DNA of 64,000 bases from the NCBI RefSeq assembly GCF_036345255.1, contig NZ_CP107783.1:3224001-3288000 (forward strand), written 5' to 3'. Position 1 is the first letter of the stretch. Each line of letters begins with the position of its first letter. The stretch is from Streptomyces sp. NBC_00569 (GTDB lineage: Bacteria; Actinomycetota; Actinomycetes; Streptomycetales; Streptomycetaceae). Below are positions 27,295 to 36,273 of the stretch, piece after piece. Position numbers and translations under genes: made by a program. The notes beneath the pieces were generated by a model. The model was not told where the DNA came from and made no database searches. It was given only the letters and a program-made list of their open reading frames with translations.

Positions 27295-27338
27295 CATCGA
27301 AGGGCCCGGCCCCCTGAGGGGATCCGGGCCCTTCGATG
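27295..27338 (-). terminator. Hairpin after hrdB
   Basis: CATCGAAGGGCCCGG pairs with CCGGGCCCTTCGATG around a 14-base loop. It lies 41 bases past the hrdB stop, before the protease gene, so it separates the two transcripts. Confidence 0.72.
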
Positions 27339-27378
27339 ACGCACTCACCGCCCGGATCCGGTCCGGGCGGTCGCGCTT

Positions 27379-28911
27379 CTAGTCCAGGTAGTCGCGCAGC
27401 ACCTGCGAACGCGACGGGTGGCGCAGCTTCGACATCGTCTTGGACTCGATCTGACGGATCCGCTCACGCGTGACGCCGTAGACCTTGCCGATCTCGTCGA
27501 GGGTCTTCGGCTGACCGTCGGTGAGACCGAAACGCATCGAGACGACGCCCGCCTCGCGCTCCGAAAGAGTGTCGAGGACGGAGTGCAGCTGCTCCTGCAG
27601 GAGCGTGAAGCTGACCGCGTCGGCCGGCACGACCGCCTCGGAGTCCTCGATGAGGTCACCGAACTCGCTGTCGCCGTCCTCACCCAGGGGGGTGTGGAGG
27701 GAGATCGGCTCGCGGCCGTACTTCTGGACCTCGATGACCTTCTCCGGGGTCATGTCGAGTTCCTTGGCCAGCTCCTCCGGGGTGGGCTCGCGGCCCAGGT
27801 CCTGGAGCATCTGGCGCTGCACGCGCGCGAGCTTGTTGATGACCTCGACCATGTGCACCGGGATACGGATGGTGCGGGCCTGGTCGGCCATGGCGCGGGT
27901 GATGGCCTGACGGATCCACCAGGTGGCGTACGTGGAGAACTTGTAGCCCTTGGTGTAGTCGAACTTCTCGACCGCGCGGATCAGACCGAGGTTGCCCTCC
28001 TGGATCAGGTCCAGGAAGAGCATGCCGCGGCCGGTGTAACGCTTGGCCAGGGAGACCACCAGACGGAGGTTGGCCTCCAGGAGGTGGTTCTTGGCGCGGC
28101 GGCCGTCCTCGGCGATGATCTCCAGCTCGCGCTTGAGCTTCGGCGCCAGCTTGTCGGCGTTGGCGAGCTTGTCCTCGGCGAACAGGCCGGCCTCGATGCG
28201 CTTGGCGAGCTCGACCTCCTGCTCGGCGTTGAGCAGCGGGACCTTACCGATCTGCTTCAGGTAGTCCTTGACGGGGTCGGCGGTGGCACCGGCCGCGGCG
28301 ACCTGCTGCGCGGGCGCGTCGTCCTCGTCCTCGTCGGACAGGACGAAGCCCTGCGCGCCCTCCTCGCCGGGCTCGCCTTCGGCCTTGGCCGTACCGGGGG
28401 TCTCCTCGGTGGCCTCGTCGTCGACCTCGTCGTCCTTCTTGCCGGACGTCTTCTTCGCCGCCGCCTTCTTGGCGACGGTCTTCTTCGCGGCGGCCTTCTT
28501 GGCCGTCGTCTTCTTGGCTGCGACCTTCTTGGGTTCGGCGTCCTCAGCCTCGGCCTCGACGGCCGGGGACTCGGGGGTGGCGGTGGCAGCGACCTTCTTC
28601 GCCGTGACCGTCTTGGCGGCGACGGTCTTGGTGGCGGTGCGCTTGACCGGGCTCTTAGCTGCGACGCTCTTGCGGGGGCGCTTCGGCTCCGCGGCACTGA
28701 CCATCAGCGTCACACCCTCTTCCTCGAGGATCTGATTGAGGCTGCGCAGAACGTTCTTCCACTGAGTGGCCGGAATCTGGTCGGCCTCGAAGGCACGGCG
28801 CACGTCGTCGCCGGCGATCTGGCCATCAGCCTTTCCCCGCTCAATGAGCGCCATGACAGAGACGGACTCGGCGATCTCCGGCGGGAGCGTACGGGATGTG
28901 CTGGCCGACAC
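27379..28911 (-). CDS. hrdB: Principal RNA polymerase sigma factor HrdB
   Basis: A 510-residue sigma-70 group 1 factor that directs most housekeeping transcription. Region 1.1 at the N-terminus (about 1-60) is followed by a long Lys/Ala/Thr-rich low-complexity segment (about 65-195), a Streptomyces hallmark. Region 1.2 follows, then the 2.3-2.4 core ([19 protein letters not shown]), region 3, and region 4.2 ([19 protein letters not shown]). GTG 28911 is chosen because GAGAGG lies six bases upstream and the length then fits the known HrdB. The next gene in genome order is whiH, as in S. coelicolor. Confidence 0.96.
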   Translation of the reverse strand: MSASTSRTLPPEIAESVSVMALIERGKADGQIAGDDVRRAFEADQIPATQWKNVLRSLNQILEEEGVTLMVSAAEPKRPRKSVAAKSPVKRTATKTVAAKTVTAKKVAATATPESPAVEAEAEDAEPKKVAAKKTTAKKAAAKKTVAKKAAAKKTSGKKDDEVDDEATEETPGTAKAEGEPGEEGAQGFVLSDEDEDDAPAQQVAAAGATADPVKDYLKQIGKVPLLNAEQEVELAKRIEAGLFAEDKLANADKLAPKLKRELEIIAEDGRRAKNHLLEANLRLVVSLAKRYTGRGMLFLDLIQEGNLGLIRAVEKFDYTKGYKFSTYATWWIRQAITRAMADQARTIRIPVHMVEVINKLARVQRQMLQDLGREPTPEELAKELDMTPEKVIEVQKYGREPISLHTPLGEDGDSEFGDLIEDSEAVVPADAVSFTLLQEQLHSVLDTLSEREAGVVSMRFGLTDGQPKTLDEIGKVYGVTRERIRQIESKTMSKLRHPSRSQVLRDYLD

Positions 28912-29369
28912 GAACAACCTCTCGGAACGTTGGAAAACGGCTTCCGGCCCCGTCCTGTGAGGACCGGAGCCGACGACCGCCGGCTTGGGGATGGGCCGAC
29001 GGCGCGGGCGGAGCCGGGGAGATGCACAGCGCCGAACGCGGCGGCTGTATTCCCTCCTCGGCTGTCACCTCTTAGGTCATCGCGCTGTTCCGAGGAGCGT
29101 TACGCCCAATCTGCGTGGCCCGAGTCACACCCCGTAAGCGGTCAAAAACTAATGGATACGGTCAAACATGGCCACTCTTCTGGTACCCAGCTCGACCCGG
29201 CGGAACCCATGGTCCACACATGTGTCGCCGGATCGCGCCGGGTCCCGGGGGGATCAGGCGCGCTCCGGCGACACATGGGGAACGAGATGGGCACATCCGG
29301 ATGGCGCAGTGCATCGAGCACCGAGGGCCTGCACCGAGGCGCCGAATCACCCGATCGCCGAGAAGCGTG
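28912..29369. promoter_or_regulatory. hrdB leader and promoter region
   Basis: The 458 bases between hrdB and whiH hold the hrdB promoters, read leftward. Two TTGACC hexamers on the minus strand (29140-29145 and 29160-29165 region) are candidate -35 elements. GGAAC followed by GTG at 18-base spacing near 29065-29095 loosely resembles the SigR type known for hrdB in S. coelicolor. Exact start points cannot be assigned. The rightmost part holds a large hairpin described separately. Confidence 0.5.
29219..29277. terminator. 21-bp hairpin between whiH and hrdB
   Basis: The arms 29219-29239 and 29257-29277 are complementary over 21 bases with one mismatch, around a 17-base loop. It lies 93 bases past the whiH stop and upstream of the hrdB promoter candidates, so it most likely ends whiH transcription and insulates hrdB. 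Confidence 0.68.
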
Positions 29370-30257
29370 TCAGTGCTCGCGGGGCGCGGGGACCACACGT
29401 TCGACATCAGGGTGGACGGTGAGCAGCTGACGCATGGCCGCCTCCGCGCCCGTCCCGTCGCCCGCGGCGAGGGCGTCGGCGATCCGGCCGTGGTGCGCGA
29501 CAGCCACCTCGTTCGGGCGGTCGCAGCCCGTGACGGGTCCCCCGGAGACCTGGAGGGCGGCGGAGACGATGCCGGACAGGTGCTCGAGCATGCGGTTGCC
29601 CGCGAGCTGGATGAGCAGGGAGTGGAACTCGGCGTCGGCGCGGGCGAACGTGATCGGGTCACCCTGCCCCAGGGCGTGCCCCATGATCTCGACCATGTCG
29701 GCGAGCCGCTGCTGGACGTCCTCACGGCCGTGTCCGGCCGCGAGCCGCGCGGCGAGGGGCTCGATCGTCCAGCGCAGCTCGTTCAGCTCGCGGCGCTGGT
29801 CGTCGCGCTGCGGACCGAAGGCGCGCCATTCGATGATGTCCGGGTCGAGCAGGTTCCAGTCACTGACGGGGCGGACGCGGGTGCCGACATTGGGGCGGGC
29901 ACTGACCAGGCCCTTCGCCTCGAGGACGCGGAGCGACTCGCGGACAACGGTGCGGGACACCTCGAATCGCTGGCCGATCTCCTCGGGCACGAGCGGGCGG
30001 TCCGCACCGAGGTCCCCGGAAACGATCATCTGGCCCAGCTGCTGGACGAGTTGGCCGTGCAGGCCGCGTCCGCGACTGCCCGCGGCACGCCTCCCCATCC
30101 GGCCGAGATCCTGGTCCGCGACATCCCAAACAGGGGCGCCCACACGGTCGGCGCCATTTGCCTCCCCATAGGGGTAACGGTCGAGTTCGCCCGAGCCGGC
30201 CAGGCCGGAGTCGTTGGAGCGGGCGGCGGTCATCATGGTGTGCGCAAGGGTACTCAC
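29370..30257 (-). CDS. whiH: GntR/FadR-family sporulation regulator WhiH
   Basis: A 295-residue regulator. The winged HTH lies at about residues 60-130 (GLHGQLVQQLGQMIVSGDL, FEVSRTVVRESLRVLEAKGL), followed by an all-helical FadR C-terminal ligand domain (about 145-285) with metal-ligand-like histidines (DAEFHSLL, AVAHHGRIADAL). The N-terminal 55 residues are an unstructured extension. GTG 30257 gives the length I recall for WhiH; ATGs follow at codons 9 and 10. Its place immediately before hrdB on the same strand matches S. coelicolor, where WhiH is needed for sporulation septation. Its ligand is unknown. Confidence 0.87.
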   Translation of the reverse strand: MSTLAHTMMTAARSNDSGLAGSGELDRYPYGEANGADRVGAPVWDVADQDLGRMGRRAAGSRGRGLHGQLVQQLGQMIVSGDLGADRPLVPEEIGQRFEVSRTVVRESLRVLEAKGLVSARPNVGTRVRPVSDWNLLDPDIIEWRAFGPQRDDQRRELNELRWTIEPLAARLAAGHGREDVQQRLADMVEIMGHALGQGDPITFARADAEFHSLLIQLAGNRMLEHLSGIVSAALQVSGGPVTGCDRPNEVAVAHHGRIADALAAGDGTGAEAAMRQLLTVHPDVERVVPAPREH

Positions 30258-30418
30258 GGATCTGTTGTCGGCGCCGCCCCCAAGTCCCTTGAGGTCTTTG
30301 GTGAAAAGCACACGAAAGGGTGATCGCTTACCCCGTCGCAATTGACGCCTTATCGGACGGAAATGAGCGCTCGCCGGGGAGTTGTGCGCGAGGCCGGACC
30401 AGAAGGCGCAGGACGTCG

Positions 30419-32443
30419 TCATCGAGCCCTGGGGCGCAGCACTGTGAGCAGATAAGCGCAGAGCAGAGCGGTCAGCGACAACATCAGCGCACTGCCCACA
30501 GGTTGGGCGATCATGCGCAGTCCCGCGGCCAGAACACGCTCCGCCCCGAACGGCCAGTGCACGAGGGCCAGATCACGAAGCCTCGACGGAAGTCCCGCCG
30601 CCGTTCGCACAGATGGTCCTTCCAAGGCCTTCTGTACGAGCGGCACGACGAGGACCGGAACGGCGAGTACGGCGGCCAGCCCGGCCGTCGTGGACCGAAA
30701 GACACCGGCGGCCAGCACCCCTGCCCAGGCGCAGCCCACGACGAGCGCCAGCCAACTCGCGCTCGTCGAAAGCCAGTCGGCGGGAACCTCGGTGAGCTCT
30801 TCTCCGTATACAAGGTGGAGCAGCACCGCGTCGGAGGCGACGACGAGGAAGGCCAGCGAGACGGCGACGGCCGCTGCGACAACGAGTTTCGCGCAAAGAA
30901 GCCCCAGGCGACGGGGGACGGTGCCACGGTCGGCGGCGAGCGCGGGGTGACGGAACTCGTCGCCGAACGCGAAGGCCCCGAGCAGCCCCGCACCCAGGGC
31001 AGCCGGCGGAAGCGGTAGCCCCTGGGGCCAGGCGGCCAGCAGGTGCGCCTGCGGGGTGTGACCGGTCCGCGCGAGCAGTACGGCGACGATCGCGGAGGCG
31101 ACGAGGACGGCAGCCGCGGTGAGGTAACCGGTGGCGATGCCGGTCGCCCGGCGGACCTCGTAACGCAGCGGACGGAGCGGGCTGGGTGCGGGGTGGATCG
31201 TGATGGGGGGCGGGAGGGGGGAGAGGGGCCGGGCGGGGGCGGGGATTGAGGGAGTCCTGGGGGCCTGGGCGGCCCGTTCGTCGCGCGGCGGCGCCGGGGC
31301 CGAGGAGGAGGCCGCGGAGGAGACGCCACCAAGGTCCGCGTCGGCGCGGAGCACTACGAAAGTGCCCGTGGAGTGCGGGGGTTCCTGAGCGGAGGGAGCG
31401 TGTGCCTGCGCCGGCGCCATCGGTGCGGCGGCTTCTTCTTCCGACGGCTCCATGGCTGGAGGAGGCTCGTCCGCTACGGACGACGCATCCACGACTGCCA
31501 TCTGGGGCGCGGCCGGCTCTACCTCCCGGACTTCTTCAGTGCGCGCCCGCGCCGGAACGCTCACCGCAGGCCCCGCATCCCCGACCTCGTCTGCGAGTTG
31601 GTGGACCAGGATGCTGTGGCGGAACGCGGTCTCGCCGACGTCCGCGCAGTTGCTGCCGTATACGGAGAGTCGGTTGCCGTCCTCGTTCACGACCTCGACG
31701 GAACGCTGTGTCGCGCGCGCTTCCCTGGCCAGCAGGACACCGAGCCGGGCCGCATGTGGGCTGCGGACGGCGACGCGGGGGCGCAGCCTCGTGCGGGAGA
31801 AGTCCGCGACGCCCTGGTCCGCGATGACGCGTCCCGCCTCCAGGGTGACCACGCGGTCAGCCGTCCGCGCCGCTTCCTTGGCGTCGTCGGTGGTGAAGAG
31901 CACCGTGCCGCCGAGCGACGCGTGGGCCCGCAGGATGCCGTGCAGCCACTTGCCCTCGCGCGCCGAGAGGCCGCCCGCGGGCCCGTCGAGGACGAGCGTG
32001 TGCGGATCCGCGAGAAGCGCGCAGGCGAGGCCGAGGCGCCGGTCCATGCCTCGCGAGAGCGTGCCGAGCCGCTGCTCCCGCAGGCTGACGATGCCGACGA
32101 CTTCGAGGACCTCGTCCGCACGCTGCACCGGCACGCCTGCGGCCGCGCACAACATACGCAGTTGTCCGCGTACGGTGCGGGACGGATGCCCCTGGACCTC
32201 GCCGAGCAACACGCCGACTTCTCGGGAGGGATGGGGGATGCGGTGCAGGGGGCGGCCTCTGAAATGCGTGATTCCACGGCCTTGTTGGAGTTCGAGCATC
32301 AGCCGGACCGCCGTCGTCTTGCCGGACGCGCGAGCGCCGAGCAGCGCCGTGACGCGACCCGTCGGCGCCTCGAAGGACACGTCGTCGACAGCGGGCGGGA
32401 GCTCCTGGCGGGGATTGCTGGTCAGTCCGAAGGCCTGGATCAT
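30419..32443 (-). CDS. ABC transporter ATPase-permease fusion with degenerate catalytic motifs
   Basis: A 674-residue protein. An N-terminal ABC ATPase (about 1-250) is joined through a Pro/Ala/Glu-rich linker (about 285-440) to an ABC-2-like membrane domain with about six helices. Walker A is acceptable (GARASGKTT), but the signature is LSRGMDRR, Walker B reads LVLDGP with Gly in place of the catalytic Glu, and the H-loop position reads TTDDAKE without His. ATP hydrolysis should therefore be weak or absent. Such half-exporters normally have separate subunits; the fusion and damage suggest a regulatory or structural role. It lies upstream of whiH on the same strand. Confidence 0.75.
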   Translation of the reverse strand: MIQAFGLTSNPRQELPPAVDDVSFEAPTGRVTALLGARASGKTTAVRLMLELQQGRGITHFRGRPLHRIPHPSREVGVLLGEVQGHPSRTVRGQLRMLCAAAGVPVQRADEVLEVVGIVSLREQRLGTLSRGMDRRLGLACALLADPHTLVLDGPAGGLSAREGKWLHGILRAHASLGGTVLFTTDDAKEAARTADRVVTLEAGRVIADQGVADFSRTRLRPRVAVRSPHAARLGVLLAREARATQRSVEVVNEDGNRLSVYGSNCADVGETAFRHSILVHQLADEVGDAGPAVSVPARARTEEVREVEPAAPQMAVVDASSVADEPPPAMEPSEEEAAAPMAPAQAHAPSAQEPPHSTGTFVVLRADADLGGVSSAASSSAPAPPRDERAAQAPRTPSIPAPARPLSPLPPPITIHPAPSPLRPLRYEVRRATGIATGYLTAAAVLVASAIVAVLLARTGHTPQAHLLAAWPQGLPLPPAALGAGLLGAFAFGDEFRHPALAADRGTVPRRLGLLCAKLVVAAAVAVSLAFLVVASDAVLLHLVYGEELTEVPADWLSTSASWLALVVGCAWAGVLAAGVFRSTTAGLAAVLAVPVLVVPLVQKALEGPSVRTAAGLPSRLRDLALVHWPFGAERVLAAGLRMIAQPVGSALMLSLTALLCAYLLTVLRPRAR

Positions 32444-32633
32444 CGCTTCTCTCGCAGGATGTGCGACCGCTCGGCGGCCGGGGCCCGTCCGCCGAGCGGG
32501 GACGGACGAACCCCGTGGGTACCAAAGAAAGATAACGCGACATTTCCGACTTTTCGGTCAGGGTGGAGCCCCGGGTGTCCCTTGCGCGGCGCGGGCGGGC
32601 AGAGCCCGGAGGTCAGGCCCGGTCAGCTCCGGG

Positions 32634-33395
32634 TCACACCTCGGGGCGCAGCATCGGCGGGTTGAGCAGCGTCGCGCCACCCGCCCGGAAGAGCTGGGCC
32701 GGCCTGCCGCCCTGGCGGGTGGTGGTCCCCCCGGTGGGCACGAGGAAGCCCGGGGTGCCCGTCACCTTGCGATGGAAGTTGCGCGGATCCAGCGCGACGG
32801 CCCAAACCGCCTCGTACACGCGCCGCAGCTCGCCGACCGTGAACTCCGGCGGGCAGAAGGCCGTGGCGAGTGACGAGTACTCGATCTTCGAGCGCGCGCG
32901 CTCCACGCCGTCCGCGAGGATCTGGGCATGGTCGAAGGCCAGAGGTGCCACCTGCTCGCCCTCACGCCCGTACCCTTTCTGGTTCAGCAGGTCCTCCACG
33001 GGCGCCCAGCGCGCACTGTGCGCGTCGCCGCCCGCACGCGGTGCCGGCAGATCCGGCGCCAGGGCCAGATGAGCGACGCTGACCACGCGCATACGAGGAT
33101 CGCGCTTGGGGTCGCCGTAGGTGGCCAGCTGCTCCAGGTGCGCGCCGTTGACCTGGTCCGGATCCGCGGGATCATGGGCGCAGAGCCCGGTCTCCTCGAT
33201 CAGTTCGCGTGCCGCGGCCGACGACAGGTCCTCGTCGTCCCGGACGAAGCCGCCGGGGAGTGCCCATCGCCCCTGGAACGGCGGTTCGCCTCGCCGTACC
33301 GCGAGCGCACAGAGCGCGTGCCGGCGCACGGTCAGCACCACCAGGTCGACGGTGACTGCGAAGGGCGGGAAGGCCGACGGGTCGTAGGGCGACAT
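32634..33395 (-). CDS. NUDIX-domain transcriptional regulator, NrtR-like
   Basis: A 253-residue protein. An N-terminal NUDIX domain carries a full box, G-x5-E-x7-REUxEExGU (residues 48-71, ending AARELIEETGL). It is followed by a C-terminal winged-helix region (about 165-250). This architecture is that of NrtR, a repressor of NAD-synthesis genes that binds ADP-ribose compounds. No NAD gene is adjacent here, so the regulon is unknown. ATG 33395 begins at the conserved MSPYDPSAFPPFAVTVD; the frame is open further upstream. Because the NUDIX box is intact, hydrolase activity is possible. Confidence 0.8.
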   Translation of the reverse strand: MSPYDPSAFPPFAVTVDLVVLTVRRHALCALAVRRGEPPFQGRWALPGGFVRDDEDLSSAAARELIEETGLCAHDPADPDQVNGAHLEQLATYGDPKRDPRMRVVSVAHLALAPDLPAPRAGGDAHSARWAPVEDLLNQKGYGREGEQVAPLAFDHAQILADGVERARSKIEYSSLATAFCPPEFTVGELRRVYEAVWAVALDPRNFHRKVTGTPGFLVPTGGTTTRQGGRPAQLFRAGGATLLNPPMLRPEV

Positions 33396-33404
33396 GCCGT
33401 GATC

Positions 33405-33424
33405 ATAGTCGTCTTCCTGACGAT
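33405..33424. promoter_or_regulatory. Candidate operator upstream of the NrtR-like gene
   Basis: ATAGTC (33405-33410) and GACGAT (33419-33424) form an imperfect inverted repeat with an 8-base spacer, starting ten bases upstream of the ATG. Its location would suit autoregulation by the NrtR-like protein. The assignment is inference. Confidence 0.35.
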
Positions 33425-33514
33425 AAACACTCCCTTCGCGATCGTCGATCAAGGCCATCTTCGAAGTTCCCGAGGTGGGACCCCGCCGAACTTCCGAACC
33501 CACGTCCGCGCCGG

Positions 33515-35872
33515 TCACACCCCCAACTGCAGCCCGTCGGCCGCCTCCTCGACCATGGCGAGACCGAGCCTGCTGACCCGCACCGAGAACGGGGCGCCCG
33601 CGACCCGCAACCCGGCCAGTCCGATCTCCCCCAGGGGTGCGCTGCGCATCGGTCTCAGCGTCACCGTCCCGGCAGGCGCGTCCGGCCGGAGCCCGACGAG
33701 GGCGGTGAGGAGCTGCACCCCCGACGCCGCTGCGGTTGCCGCGGGTCTGCAGGCCGCCGGATGCGGAAGCGGGGCGCCCCCTTCAAAACGTTGCTCCCCC
33801 GCGTACATCTCGGGCAGCCGGAACCCGAAGGCCTCGGCCGCGGACAGGATGCCTCGCAGCAGGGAGCTCGACTCCTTCTCGTAGCCCGCAGCGGCCAGGC
33901 CGCCCACGGCCAGCGCCGTCTCCTGCACCCGCACGGCTCCGCCACGGTGCCCGAACGGGTTGTACGACGCTTCCCGTGCGCCCAGGCTGCGCAGACCCCA
34001 CCCCGAGTCGAGCGCCGGACCGCCCAGGAGCCGCGCGAGCTGTTCCGTCTGCACCTTGTCGAGAAGGCCCGGCGCCATCAGAGCGCCGCCGAGCAGCCCT
34101 GTGTCGAGGAGGTGGGCCGCGGCGCTGCCCAGGTGGGGTAGGAGTCGCCCGTCAGGTGTGCGGGCGGCAGCGGGCCGGCCGCCTCCACGGTCCTCGACCC
34201 AGAAGTCCTCTCTGAACCTCGTCCGCAGCGCTTCAGCCCACTGGCGCAGTTCCAGGGCGCCTGGTCTGCCATGGGCGTCGAGGAGATCCGCGCCGAGCAG
34301 GGCGGCCCGGTGGGCGTGCGCCTGGGTCTCACAGCGCAACGGGCCTCCGGGGCCGGGGTCCGCCAGGTACGCCCCGTCGCCGGCGGCGGTCCGCAGCCAC
34401 TGCAGGCAGCGCCCCGCCGTGGGCAGCAGCTCCGCGACCTCCTGCTCGGGAAGGCCCCAGCGTCTCGCCTCCGCGAGGAGCACCGGAAACAGGAGCGTCG
34501 CTTCGGTTCCGGTGCAGCCGGGCGGCAGATGCGGGCCGGCGTCCCTCAGCGGGCCGGGAATCATCCCCGACTCCCGTCCCGTTCCCAGGAGTTGGGTCCG
34601 AGCGAGGGCTCTGAGCGTGCCCGCAGCCAACCTCGTCCCCAGAGGGAGCGCCATCCGCGCGGCCGCCAACGCCTCGGCCGGAGCCAGACCGCAGCGCCAG
34701 GGCGCGCCGGCGGCGAGGTAGAGGTCCGAGGGGGACGCCGGGTCACGCAGCAGCAGCGCGTGCAGGTCCTCTGTAGAAGTTCTCAGCAGCCGGCCCACTC
34801 GTGCGTCGTCCCCAGCCGATTCCGCCACGGCGAGCGGGCGTACGGTGCCATGCCCGACCGGCCTGCTCGCCGCCCCACCGTCGGCCCGTACCCGTAGTTC
34901 GACACTCCAGGTGCCGCCCGGAGGCAGGTCGAACTCCCAGCGCAGCAGCCCGGCGGAGGCGAGGGCGTCGCGGGGCGGCGGGGCTGCGGTGACAACGGCG
35001 TGGCCTGCCGAGGACGACCACCGCATGCCGGAGTCGTGGACGGTGGCGGACAGTTCACGCCCCGGCCGTCCGGCCGCCACCGCTCCCAGCTCGGCCAGAT
35101 CCGTACCGAGCGCGACCTCGACCGGCAGTCGCAGCGGTCGGGTGGCCGAGCTGCGCAGCGTGATGCGCTCCGTGCCGTCGGCATGCCGGAGCCGTTCGAC
35201 CATGATGTCCGGGTCGGGTCCGCCGTCCACGACAGGTCTCAGCGTCGCCACGAACCGGGCCCGGTCGGCGGCGACCATGCGGGCCTGCACCGCGATCGGC
35301 TCGCGCCCCGCAACGCGGAGCAGGCAGCGCGACAACAACCGGCGCCCCGCGCGGTAGAACCCTTCCAGTCCGTCGCCCGTCAACTGCCCTTGCTGCGAGG
35401 AGATCGCGAGCGAGGGCAGCGCCACGCAGATCAGCGTCGTGTGTGCCGGTGGCAGCTCCGCGGAGCGCCGGGGAGCCGGGGTGTTCGCGCGACCGGCGTG
35501 CGCATGTGGCGGCGGAGTGTCACGGGTAGCGGGTGGAACCGGGGCCGGACGTTTGCGGCGGGCTGGGGAGATCGCCGACGTCATTGCTTGAGCGGATGGC
35601 ACTCCCGCGACGACGGTTGACGGCCCCGCCACGACGGTTGACGGCCCCGCGGTCTCGGATGGGGCTTCCAGCCTCAACGCCGCGGACTCCGCGAACGACA
35701 CTCCAACGGGCGCGGTCGATACCCCAGCCGGTGGAGGAGGCGAGATCTCCACGGCGATTCCGGCCTGGTCCGCTCCTCCGACGAGGCGCTCGACGAACGA
35801 GTCCTCCGAAGGGCTCTCGAAGGAGCCCTTGAACGAGCCTTCGGGCTCCGGCGCTCGTGCGGCTGAAGGCAT
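33515..35872 (-). CDS. Glycogen debranching enzyme-like glycosidase
   Basis: A 785-residue protein. The first 130 residues are Pro/Ser/Ala-rich and probably disordered, including a direct GPSTVVA repeat. The next part has the N-terminal domain of amylo-1,6-glucosidase-like proteins (SSQQGQLTGDGLEGFYRAGRRLLSRC, residues about 145-350). The C-terminal half is an alpha/alpha barrel with GTEATLLFPVLLAEARRWG and YNPFGHRGGAVRVQ. Family members act on alpha-glucan branches. The ATG at 35872 overlaps the stop of a 49-codon gene (TGATG), so translation is probably coupled. The frame stays open to 36277, but that stretch looks non-coding. Confidence 0.78.
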   Translation of the reverse strand: MPSAARAPEPEGSFKGSFESPSEDSFVERLVGGADQAGIAVEISPPPPAGVSTAPVGVSFAESAALRLEAPSETAGPSTVVAGPSTVVAGVPSAQAMTSAISPARRKRPAPVPPATRDTPPPHAHAGRANTPAPRRSAELPPAHTTLICVALPSLAISSQQGQLTGDGLEGFYRAGRRLLSRCLLRVAGREPIAVQARMVAADRARFVATLRPVVDGGPDPDIMVERLRHADGTERITLRSSATRPLRLPVEVALGTDLAELGAVAAGRPGRELSATVHDSGMRWSSSAGHAVVTAAPPPRDALASAGLLRWEFDLPPGGTWSVELRVRADGGAASRPVGHGTVRPLAVAESAGDDARVGRLLRTSTEDLHALLLRDPASPSDLYLAAGAPWRCGLAPAEALAAARMALPLGTRLAAGTLRALARTQLLGTGRESGMIPGPLRDAGPHLPPGCTGTEATLLFPVLLAEARRWGLPEQEVAELLPTAGRCLQWLRTAAGDGAYLADPGPGGPLRCETQAHAHRAALLGADLLDAHGRPGALELRQWAEALRTRFREDFWVEDRGGGRPAAARTPDGRLLPHLGSAAAHLLDTGLLGGALMAPGLLDKVQTEQLARLLGGPALDSGWGLRSLGAREASYNPFGHRGGAVRVQETALAVGGLAAAGYEKESSSLLRGILSAAEAFGFRLPEMYAGEQRFEGGAPLPHPAACRPAATAAASGVQLLTALVGLRPDAPAGTVTLRPMRSAPLGEIGLAGLRVAGAPFSVRVSRLGLAMVEEAADGLQLGV

Positions 35873-36021
35873 CACCGCCGCCCCGCCCCCGCACGACCGG
35901 CCGTACCGGTCTCGCAGGGCGGGCCGCCGGCACCTGGTGGGGCGTCCTTCTCCAGGGCGAGCACCACGGGTACGGCGCAGGTCAATAGGGCGGACACGGT
36001 CGACGACGCGGGGGGCGGCAT
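35872..36021 (-). CDS. Small overlapping protein upstream of the debranching-like gene
   Basis: A 49-codon reading frame starting at ATG 36021, with GGAAGGAG seven bases upstream, one of the better ribosome-binding sites in this area. Residues 8-23 are hydrophobic (TVSALLTCAVPVVLAL), resembling a signal or membrane anchor, followed by a Gly/Ala/Arg-rich tail. The stop TGA shares one base with the ATG of the next gene. It may be a real small membrane protein or a coupling leader peptide. No homologue is recognised. Confidence 0.5.
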   Translation of the reverse strand: MPPPASSTVSALLTCAVPVVLALEKDAPPGAGGPPCETGTAGRAGAGRR

Positions 36022-36273
36022 GGGGTGGCTCCTTCCGTGCTGGGCGCGCGCGAGGCGCCGATGGCGCTCCGAAGGGTCGGCGGGGAGACGGCGGCCCGGC
36101 CCGGTCAGAGGCTGCGCCACAGAGGTGAACGGGCCTGCCCCACCCCAGGTCACGCCCGCGGCGCAGGAAGCCGAGCAGCCGATGCCCCATGCCCGTCCCC
36201 GGCTCCCCCGCCCCGGTCGGTGCCCGCTCGGCCACAGAGGCGGGCCCACGGGACCTGCGCCACGAGCCGGCAC

